Below, piece by piece: positions 11,101 through 23,100 of a stretch of 64,000 nucleotides of DNA (position 1 is its first letter; the number at the start of each line of letters is the position of its first letter). The notes below the pieces were generated by a model. The model made no database searches, was not told the DNA's origin, and saw only the letters and a list, made by a program, of their open reading frames with translations. The stretch comes from Montifringilla adamsi. Its lineage: Eukaryota; Chordata; Aves; Passeriformes; Passeridae. The stretch spans positions 62,001 through 126,000 of the forward strand of contig JAGGNK010007559.1 in NCBI GenBank assembly GCA_017590115.1, read 5' to 3'. Both the position numbers and the translations under genes were made by a program.

Positions 11101-14100
11101 TACCATTATGTATATGTACAGGTGGACTCAGGAAGCAAGAGACAAAACAGATTGTAGAATCTTTCCTTTTCAGTAAATGTTTTAAGTTATATCTACCCCT
11201 TTTGTTTGCATGTACAAATCATTAAACAATGTACACAATGATTAAACAAAGAAGGATTTGTAGCAGATTGCTATTTGGTATAAAGAGCTTTTTTCCACAT
11301 TTTATCTTAAAATTAAGTGCTCTTTGGTTTACAGTTATACAGTGTTTATGCTATGTGTATTATTTTACACTTACAGTTGACAATATCTGGGGGAATGTCT
11401 CGGGCTGTTACAGTGTTTTGCTCCACAGTTTAATTTGCCCTATACTGCTAAAAAATCTTGAAAATGTGCCCTAAAAAATGGACTGTAGCCTTCAATTTTA
11501 CACTTTTTCTTCAAATGACCTCTCATGCGTATTTGTACAAATCCCTGAACCTGCTGACCTCACTTTCAAAATAGTCATTATAAGCACTGTCTGTTTTATT
11601 TAGGGTCCAGAACCCAAAGTTTTTGAAGAAAACATGGTTGCTTTTGGACAACAGCTACCTGATGTAGGTACTGGTGTTGGTTGTCAATATAGTGTCAAAC
11701 ACACTCTACGAGGAATGCAAAATAAACTCAAGGAAGCAGCAAGAAAAATTTCAATTCTGAACCAAGAAAAGAGGCAGCTGATTGAAATGGGAAACAGACT
11801 CAGGGCAGAATTTGGAATGGTGTTAAAGAAAGGTAAATTTATTCTAAAGAAAAGTGATAGCTTATATATTTAGAATAAAATGGACAGGGAATCAGTTCAT
11901 CCTTTGAGCTGGAGAAAGCTAGGCTTCATTATAAAAAAAGGTGCTGGACCTGACTGATTCTTGATCTGCATAGCTCATGTGAGACTGTGGTACTAATCCT
12001 TGCAAGTAAGATTATCCTGTGATAGGAGATGCTAAGATCAAACAAGAGTCTATGTAGTGACTTTTGCTGATAAACATCTTAGATGAAGAAGACTCTTAGA
12101 GTCATCTTAGATGACTCCCTGGTGCCTAGATGTCAGTGTGGGAACTTGAACTTTACTTTAAGACTTTGTTTATGAGCACAAAAGAGGTAGTGTATCTCTT
12201 GGAATAAAAACTAACACTTTAGGAAAGTGGAAGAGAAAGCAGAATAAGTTTACTGTAAACTTGAATTAAGAGTATATATAATGTAAAAAGATTTCACTGT
12301 GGATATCTAAGTTCCATGCATAGTCTTTCTGGCAATGAAATAAAGGGAAAAAAGCACGAGGCCCATTTCTGCATTGCATTGAAACCATTTGCAATGAGAA
12401 GGCCTGTGTTCTGTGGTTCATTTATTATCTGCTGTAAACACTTGCTAGAAATGCAATATGGTTGACAAAATATCAACAAAGAATGCCTTCCTCAGTATAT
12501 TTTCTCCTTTATAGGAGTCTGGCATCCTGTTAGCTCTAAACACTGCACAGTTTGTACTGCCTCTGGTAGTCTTCTTCCAAGAGAACTTGTCAAAAGAACA
12601 CAGTGTCAGCTATCAGTTCTAAAGCATCTACAGCACAGCCTCACAACACAGGTAACTATATGCTGTTTGAAATTTAGCCATAATAAGCCATTAAGCCAGT
12701 TCTAATTCCATGAATATAACCTAAAATTTGGCATTTAAATTACTCTGACTGAGTTTAGCTCAAATCTGTCTTTGGAAGGTTCCATAGAATCATTGCATAT
12801 CTGGAGCTGGAAGGAACCCATGAGGATCTTTGCATCCTGATGTCACACAGGACAACCTAGAAGTTAAACCATTTAAGTTGGAGGCATTGTCCCAAATGTT
12901 TTTTCAACACAGAAAGGCTTAGGGCCATGACCACACCCTGAGGAGATTGTTCCACTGCTTGACCACCCTCTCAGGGAAAAATTGTCAGAATTGTCTGAAT
13001 TTTCCCTGATGCAGATTTAAGCCATTCCTCCACATCCTATCACCGGACAGCAAAATCAAAAACCAGCACTTCCTACTCTTCTTCCCCATCATGGAAGGAA
13101 GTTATAGAGAGCAATGAGGTCATCTGCCAGCCTCCTCTTTTCTAAGCTGAAGAAGTCAAGTATCCTCAGCCACTCCTCATAAATCTAGCCATCTAATCTT
13201 TTCACCATCTTTGTTGCCCTCCTTTGGACTTTTTTCTAATATTTATATATTCTTCTCATATTGTGGAGCCCAAAAATGCACACAGTACTTGAGGTAAAGC
13301 CATGTCAGTGCCGAGCATAGTGGGACATTCACTTCTTTTGGCCGGCTAGCTGTGCTGTGTTTAACACACTGAGGACACAGCTGGCACTCCTGGCCACCAG
13401 GATACACTGTTGACTCTTGCTGAACTTGCCAACGATCAAAAGCCCCAGACCCCTTTCTTCAGGGCTGCACTTCAGCGTCTTGTCCCTCAAATGTATACAG
13501 ACATCCATGCCTATAGTCCCAGGTACAGAATCCAGCTTTTTTGCTCTCATTATATTTCATGCAGTTGGTGATTACCAAGCATTCCAGTCTATCGAGATCT
13601 CTTTGTAAGGTCTCTCTACCCAGAAGGGAATCAATGAGTCCTTCTCATTTAGTATCATCAGCCAACCTAGTGCACACTCAACTCATGTGTCCAGGTCATT
13701 GATCAAAGATGACCCAAAAACTGAGCCTTGGCAAACACCATTAGTGACTGGCCACAAGCCAGATGGTTCCCCATAAGTTTAAAGGGTTTGGGACTTCAAA
13801 AGTAATATTTTTAAACATGACCTTCAACAAAGGTATTTCAGAAACACATGTATTTATGCAGTGTAAATGCAATCCTAAATTACAAATTCCATAAGACTTA
13901 GTTTTAACTAAGCAAGAAAGGCTGTTTGAAGGATTTGCACTATGTTCTAATATAAACTTTAAAATTATTAATCAGTGAGGGTATTTCCAAATACTCACAG
14001 TGGTGGGATTTTAAAGCACCCATGTCCAAATGACTGTAATAGCACCTTTTCCATATAAAAAAGCAGGATATATAGTTAATCTGTCTCATGTATTTTGTAA

Positions 14101-17100
14101 TTGAAATGCAACCTTTAATAGTTAAATTGCAGCTTTTATCAGAGAGACCAATGAATGAATCCTGGCTTCCCTAGTAGTTAGTGGCAGACCTCCCAGTAAC
14201 TTCAATAGTCAGGATTTCACTGTGTACTTTACTTAATTGATCAGCAGATTTGTTCCTGTGGGGATTGAGTCAGAGCAGTTGATTGTTGTTGTAGTTTTGA
14301 AGGCAGTAAACAGTATTCTTTTAGAAAGGGTGAGGTTGTTGCTCTGAGGTATAAAACTCCAGTAGAATTATTAACCAAGTTTAGCTGGGGAAACACTTCC
14401 TCTGGGAACCACTCTGTGGATATTCTCAGTTCAGTCAAAGAAAGAACAGAGATAATTTTTCCCAGACTGAGCCTGAGAATCTTGAAAGAATTAAAACAAT
14501 TATTACCTCTCTTTCCGTAACCGTTGTTTATAAATGTAGTTCTCCAGAGTGTGCATTCATAGTACACCAATAATGTGAGATGTTTCTACTTTAAAACCAA
14601 TCAAGTATCACCTTAGCGAGTCACATTATGAAAAGACCTGCTACTGTGATTAAACGCTTTTTACCTTCTGATCCACCTGAAGACTGGAGTCTTCTTCCCG
14701 TCCCTGACTCAACAGTGTCACCACTCTGGGCAAGTTGTTCCAGGGTTTGGACACCCTCGCAATAAAGAGGGCTGTCATTTGGTTGGGGTTTTCTTTCCCC
14801 TTATACTTACTTCTTTGCTCGTTGTCACTTGGTCTTCCAGTGTATACCAGTGAGATGACTCCAACTCAGTCATCTTTATCTCCTTATAACATCCTCATCA
14901 GATGCTTATACATGTTGAAAAGATTAATCTTTCTCTTCTGGAGGCCTGCAAGGCCAGCTGCCCCAACCTCTTCTTCTACATCAGATGTTCCAATTCACTG
15001 ATCATCTTTTTGGCTGTTTGCTATTTTGTGGAATGCCTCAGCATGCTTGTGGATATATAATTTTTTCTGTATGCTTGTGATACTCTCATTAACCTAAAGT
15101 CACAAGCTTGGCATCCTTTGTTCACTTGAACTTTCAGTTCTCTGTTTCAGAAATAGCAACCTGTTTATTAAACAGTAACACTGGAAATAATTTTTACAAA
15201 GGAAATTAGGGTTCAGCAAACCAGTTGAGGAGACCTCTTGTAACCTGCATGTTTCATCTCTGCACTGCTGGGATTGAGGTCTGAAAAAGATTAGCTAAAT
15301 GCTTATACCAAACATACAAAAACGTGACTTTGAGATCTGGGCAAAATTACCAAAATTCAAAACTACTTTTTTTTTTTCCCTTTTCCACCTCTTTAATTAT
15401 TCTTTCTTTCATAGCTCACCTTAGAACTTTGCTGACTTTCAAATTAAGACCAATGAATATTCATATCCATCCATCCATCCCAGTCTTCTCTTGCCTTATT
15501 TTTAATGAGCAAGATACTGTGTTTGTGTTTTTCTACATATCTCATGTCTCCCATGTTCTGTTAAAAATCATTAAAGATGATTCTTGCTTTTGTAAGAATA
15601 AATAGATTTTTAAAATACAGTATGACTATGCCACTTGGAGAGGTAGAATTTGACTGTGAGTTTCCAGATGGTGAGCTAAACTCTGGGAGTAGTAGTTCAA
15701 CCTCTTCAGCTGATGGGTTGGTTGGAGGTCATGGCTGAAGTGGCTGTCATTGAGGATCTTTCCACCTCTGGAACCTTCGCGTTTATCATTTGTCTAGACT
15801 AGAAAGGATAGCCCTTCTTACATCCAAGCTGTTCCATACTCTCATTCCAGGCTGCTCTTTACTCAGAATGTATCTGCTGAGGCTTCAGCTCCTACACAAA
15901 AGCTGAGCTTCAGGCTGACTTTCCAAAGACTACTATTATGCTAGTTTGGGTGTTTTTATTCTATGTGATCCTCTTACTCGCCAGGCTACATTTGCTCCTG
16001 CATTCCAAGATCTTCATCCTTACAAAAAAACCAAGATAATTTATTACTGTCAAAGCTACAGGAATTTTACTGTCAATTACTTTACATAATGGGCTTACAT
16101 TGTTTCTTTAGTCTTAAATACATAGCTAAAGACTTCAATGTTTATTTGCATCTCCTTTGACAGGGCTGAAGCAGTTTGCTTTTCATCAAATCTCACTTTA
16201 GTTGCTACAAGTTGAAAGTTGGTGAAACTTTGAGAGGTAAATTAGTTTATTTTGGCTGCTGATGATATACTTTTCCGTAGCTGCTTTATTTTAGTTGGGG
16301 TTTTAGGTACTGTTTTGGAGTTTTTCTTCTGTAATTTAATCACAGGAGAATATGAAAGTGAAGAAGGACCCTGACGATATAAGCTTGAGCAACAAGCAAG
16401 GTGATAGTAACAGCACCAGGAAATGTAGATATTTATTATAAAGGTAGTTTGACCCCCTTGATCTGAAGAGAACATAATTTTGTTGAATATTATTTATAAC
16501 TGATTATTTTAAATCTAGCAGTGTAACAGCAAACTGAGCTATAAGGGTGTTAATTTTAGGGACCATGAGTTACTTGTGTTAATGTAATATTTCACATTAG
16601 GAGCTGCAGTGCACAAGGCAACAGCATCCTTCAAGGTTCTCTTCTCTTACTGCCTGCCCTAGCTTAAAGGAAGAAGAAGCTCCAAGCAGCTGTGGACAAG
16701 AAACAGAATTACCATCCAGTGAGGTACAGTGCAGTTTTATGATCAATGTAACTCACCTTCATTTGGCTTTTTCAGTTTGAATTGCTCAACAGTCATGTCC
16801 TCAAAGACTTAAAAACCTATGTCTTTTTTAAATTATGCATTGTTCCTGTACAAAATAGTATTTGTTAACACTAAATAAACTAGGGTTTCTCAATCACTGT
16901 CATGATGTTGTAATTAATCTTCTTGTACAACCTTTCAAAATTAAAAATAATAATTCCCTTTTGTCTTGCCCCTTGCCAAAACCCTCTTTCTTTCCAACTC
17001 CAAGATGCCACTATGAAATGTAACCAATTTTCTGATGTGTTTGATGTGAAAAGTACGTATGTCTGTAAGACTGTGTTTGAATTTGAACAGGTTTGGATAG

Positions 17101-20100
17101 ATTTCTCTATTGAAAATCATGGGCCAGATACATTCTCAGCAATAAAGGCAGATACATCCACAAAGATTGTTCAAACTCAGCTGCTCAGTCAGAGTCCTAG
17201 TCATGTCCAGCAGGTTCAGCTTTCTTCATCTAGACCGCATACTTTCTGTCAAATTTTAGATACGGGATCAAGCCTTTCTCTACTCAGTCCTCGAAAGAAC
17301 AGCAGCCAGGGTAAGCCTGCTTTGTAAAGCAGTCACAATATTTGACTCTCCTGGAAGTGTGGAATTATGGTCTGTTCTGTCATCATTCTTTTACATACTG
17401 CTCCTCTTCTCACAGTCCTATGATCAGAATCTGAATGAGTTACTTGAAGGGAATTTCATGGTTGCCAGCAGAAGTAAGAATAAAGAGGAATGTCTGTATA
17501 GCTGTCTGGTTTAAATGCCTTCATTGCAAATACTTCTTCACTTTTATTAAGTACTCCTGTAAAATGCAACTTCAGTTTTGATGCAGTCTAAAACTTAGCT
17601 GGGGCAGATAGGGGCAGATATAAATGTGTCTGTTTGAGAACTGTACGCTTCATGTGTTGACAAGTGACTCTTAGATCAAATTGTAATTTGTAAATCCTTG
17701 CTTAATTAGTGTTTTTTTGTCTGGTTTATAGGTACAGTACTGCCTAGAGCACTAAGACCTAAAAGCCAAAGGTGACATCACGGGCATAATGGTGGTATAT
17801 GCTGTGGGGATTCCCTAGAATTTTATAGTCCACTGCAACAAGTTGGGATAGGAAACAAATAGAAGCAGGCACAAATTTTTACATGTGAAAGAGTCTTTAC
17901 GTGTGAGACACTGTGAGGGTTAGGATGACAGGAGAAGGTAAAACCTAGGTCATAGACTGAACATGAATTAGTGTTACACTTCTACAAAAATCACCACAGG
18001 TTCTTGGAAATTTTAGCGAGAACACCGTTTGTAAGATATGTGCAGTGAAGTGTAGCCTCTTTACAGGGCAAGTTGTTAAGGAACTTTTTAATGACAGCTA
18101 TTGTGTTGAGCAGTGTATTGCAGCTTAATGTTACATATTTCAAGCTATTGGTCTGTTCATGAAGTAATCCTTCATTGGCTAAACTTTGGGAAACTAACTC
18201 CTGCTGTAGGACAAAAAATAATGGACTTACATTATAATATCAGAAAAATTTTAGGGATAGCTAATAGTGGAGTATGTTCCCTAGAGGGATTGTAGACTTT
18301 TCTTCATAGAAGATAATTATAAATAGGCAAATATTTCTCCAGAATGTTCCAGTAAAAGTGGGTTTTGCTTGTTTTTATTAAAAAAGAGGTGTAGCTTTCA
18401 ATAAGTTATTTCTCAAAATGCTGGAGGGCTTATGTGAATTGATTGGGCTTTTTGCCTTGATGTTATTTTCATCGTCATCATTATTCCTGAAATCTGACAG
18501 TATCTGTATAGCAATGTGGCAGCCATTTAGACTTTTCAAATGAGCTGTATTACCATTACATAGATATTCATATGTGATTAATCACATAGAGACTGCAGGA
18601 ACAAGAATGCAGTCACTGGATTAAGGGAAGTGATTTGTTCCCCTAAATTTGATACTTGTGAGGCCACTGTGTCCACCTTTGGACCCTCTTGTACAAAAGT
18701 GTGACAAACTGGAGACCAGTGGAGAGCCACTAAATGGCTGGGGCATGGGAACACATTACACAAGAAGAGGTTTAGAGAACTGGGTTGTCAAGTGTGGAAA
18801 AGAGTAGGTGAATGGTCTGATTGGTGCTTTTTAACTACCTGGTGAGGGATTTTAGAGAAGACAGAACCAGACTCTTAGAGATGCACAGTGAAAAGTGGCA
18901 AAGGACACAAGTTGTGGCAAGGGACACAAGTTGTGTCAAGATACATTCTGAGCAGGGAGTGATAAGCACTGTGACATTTCACCCACAGGTCCTATCCAGC
19001 CTATGTTACATCTATTTTTAAACCAGTGTATGGAGGCAATGAACCATCTTTAGTAGCTCACAAGAAAAAATAATACTTAAAAGGGCTTTCAAAATGAAGA
19101 GTGGATTATAAGTGTATTTATTCACAACAGCAGTGCATTGCAGGGACAAAGTAAGGTGCATTGACAGACCTGTAGGACTGGAATGGACATCATGCTGACA
19201 CTCATGATTCACGTGCTTTTTTTGTGAGGCTAGGACTGAAATAGGAAGAGCATTTCAGGCCAGGCCTATATTGACAGGATAAGCAAAAGGATGTCTTTGA
19301 AACATTACTGATAGTGCCATGCAGTTTCGTGCTGTTGTATGTGTGGTGCAACAGCTCTGGCAGCCTTACAAGGACATCAGTTTCTTAATGTCTAGAAATT
19401 TCCAGCCACTGTTGCAAAACTTAATGTAGATTTTCAGGGATCTAGAAATAGCAAAAGTGACAGAGGATACTGCCAACGTGGAACAAGCTAAAGTGAATCA
19501 ATAAGGGATAATATTTTCCTAAAACCAAGTTTAATTTGATCTCTGCATCCAGATTTATATCCACCAGAGTGGAACTTCTTACTCAGACATGCAGACCCTG
19601 AAATACTGCATTGCAAGAATACGATTTTTAAACACTCTATTTTGCTGCTTAGCTTTCTCCTCGAGAAAATTCCACTGGACTGAATTCTGTATTTCAGAAA
19701 AAAAAAAAGTGAAAGCAGAATCTTTCTTTTTTTTGGAACAACATCACCTTAGAAGCATTGTTTACAAAATTTTCAAATTCTGCTTCTGATTGTTAGCAGA
19801 GGCTTGTATTATTTTTCAGACCTGAACTATGGGAATTAATTCAATCTTTCCTGTTTAAAACCACTCACTTTAATTTAATATATTCGTCAAATACATTGCT
19901 ACAATGGATAGAACTGTCATTGAGACAGAGTGACTTGGAACTGGGCTTTCAGGTACAAGTGACACACACAGAGACTTGGAAGTTCAGTGGCAAAAAATGA
20001 TTTGCAGCAAAGCACACAAGTTAGTTTGCTTATTCAATCCTTTTTTTTTTTTTTTTCCCAAGTTCAACTCTGTCCAAATTGGTAACAGCAGTAGATGTGT

Positions 20101-23100
20101 CTTGTGGGAATTTCTGGTGAAACAGAATTGTCTCTTGAAAATTATTTTTCTGAACCTGTTGAACAGTTTCATTTTTTTCATGTTACATGTAAGAAACAGC
20201 CTACTGGCACTCAAAATGGTTGGCATGTCAAGTAAGCCCTGCAATTTGCTGTATTTCCAATATATTACACAATGCAATGACTAAATGTGTTTTGAAGAGT
20301 TAATGACTACATCTTAATTACTGAAGTGGACTGTTATATACTTTATTCATTTCACCATCAAATTCAGACCTTGTGTAAGCTTCCAAGCAAGTCAAAAGGC
20401 TATTTTAATTTTCTCTCTCCTTACTCTACCTGCTAATTTTCAGTTTACTGTAGAAATTAGATGGATTTCATAGCTTGCATGTTAATTCTGCAGATAAGTA
20501 GAAGGAAGATGTTTAGAAGGATCATAGGTCCCTTCTTCAGGTCTTTTTATGGTTCTGTATTATTGAAAGAAAAAGAACCTCTTAGAGATAGACAGGTACA
20601 AGCCCTGATGATATTAAAAGGCTACATAGGATGCACAGGCTGTACAAATAAGAAATACACCTTTGTATTTCTTTATTTTTTAAATGCTCTATCCCCGAGG
20701 TTGAGAGCAGATGGAGATTTTGATTGGTGATCCACAACATATGCACCTTGAATGCTCATGACAAGCCACCCTTGAAGGAAAGTAGAGCCTTTTTTGATTT
20801 TAGAGTGAATGTTAGGCAGGAGGAGGGGAAGATTTGTAAAACATTTAGAAAATGGAAATTTATTTTCTTCTATTTATTTTGATAAACTTGCTATTTGCTA
20901 TTGAAGATACTTACTAGTTTTTTGAGAGGGGAAAAAAGCAAACATCACCTATTGAAGTTCAGCTGTAATACTGCATTTAGCATGCAGCCAGTACTGTGAA
21001 GGGTTCTGTGTGGTACTGTGTGAAATGCTCCTTATCAGCTCCAGTCAGCTATCCTTGGGTTAGCAGAGGCTGGGGGCACTGCAGGGGGAGTAAGGGCGTA
21101 AGGCAAGCTGGGTCCCCACTAGTCATTTGACTTACACATATTTAGTGTAGATGAATCGTTGTATTTTCACATCCCACAATACATTTTTGAGAAACCCCAC
21201 CACCACAAGTATTCAGAACCCTGTCCTCAGTTTAATAATTTGGATTTACATTTTAGCCTAACAAAGAACAGGAGTGAGCTGCTTTGAGGTAAAGTAACTT
21301 TTTTTATTTACTACTTGAGCTTAGATAGGGGAGTTTCTTGTACTGTAATTCTCACTGTAGCTTGCAAAGCTCTGTCGTCTGAAATTCCACACTTCATGGA
21401 TCAAAAGTTATCTTAAGTGTTTCCACACTAGACAGAATTTCAACAGCTTTGACATCACTGACAGTTCTAAGAGCAATCCATGTGGGTAAAAAGCTGGCCA
21501 GAGAAAGAATCTGGTAAAATATTAACAAACAGAAACAGTGCCCTGGCTCTGGCTTCATTCCAGGTCCAATCAGAGAAAAACTCATGATCTCTTTTCTGTG
21601 TTACGTAAAACTTCATCTTTGAAGTGTTTCACAAATATTAACTAATGCCCTAGCTACATTTTCTTCCTTTCTATGTTCTTCTCCTGAATAGGAACTTGTT
21701 TGAGTTGGTGTTCCTTCAGGAGTACTGTTAGCCATAAGCAAATATCTAGTGAAAAATTTCTTAAATGAAACTCCCATCTGAGGAAATTTCAGTTTGCCTA
21801 TACAACATGTCTGCATATATCTCTTTTATCCTGAAGAAAAAGAAAAAAATCCATGAATGTTCATTCATTTCTGACTGAAGTTAGCACATATCAAATGGAA
21901 GATATGTTAAACATTTCAATACACTAAACATTTAGTTCCATTTTCAAAAGCAGTTTAGGTGCTTAGCTACGATCTTGCTAGCGGTGGTCACTTCTGAAAG
22001 TAAGTTGAAGGATTGTAAATTAGGTGTGTTTTTTCATTGGTGTGCAAACAAAGCTACGGCATTTTAAAAGTATTTCTAATTCTGGGGTATTGATTCTTTA
22101 TATTTTCCTAATTTTTGGAACTAACCTTACAAGTTTGCAGTGGTTGATTTTAAATTTCTGTGTTAGTACACATTTTTGACGGTCCAAAACTTAAAAATAG
22201 CCATGTAGAATGCTTGTATTCTGTGCTGTTGTTCCAAATACCTAACTAAGTAGCCTTTACTAGTTACAGCTATAGTTTCTCTACTAATGACAGGAGACAA
22301 GCATACAGAAGTCTTCACAGGAAGGGGTGGATGCATGTCATGCATTGGTGCTTGGTTACTTTGCCTTTGGAATTACACAATTAGGGCCTGCCACATTAAT
22401 TTCTGAAAGTCATCCCCCTGGGTGAATACAAAAGGCCCTTGAAAACTGAGTGAGTATTTTAAAAAACAGACTGTCTGTAAGCAGTGTTAACTGTGTGCTA
22501 TGGAGCACTGGATCTCCTCATTCCTGTTATTCAGACCACAAACAAGAAGTAGTATTATTCTGCTGCTGTTCCTGTTCAAGACGGTAATCTTTGAAGCAAT
22601 ACCTTTCAGACACTGCTGCCTGCACTTCTCTAAATGGTTGATGTTGTGAAATTCTGCTTTCTTATCTGCCAGATGTGGGAGAGGTATTCCAATGATTAAA
22701 GTCCATTTCCCATGCAGGAAAATACACCCAACGATCTTCATGGGCTCAAGCATCCTCTTCCATACCTTCTTCATCTGTAGGAAACCACTAGGTGGCAAGC
22801 TGGACAACAGGATTTCACATCCACAGCTCAAGAGTCCACTGAGCTTTTGTCACCAAGCTGATTCAGTGCAGAGATCACACACATGAGTGAACAGCTGGTT
22901 CAAGCTAAGCCAGTGTATAAAAATTATTTTGAAAAGTGTCATGTTTTGACATTAGCCACAGTGTCATGCTTTGCATAGAGCTGTAAACCTTGAATTGATC
23001 AATTCATCCCATAGATCAGGAATATGTTGTAATTCCTTTGATGTAGAATTTTGTTTAGACTTTCTACCATGTTCAATGGACTTTGAAAATTTACCTTCTC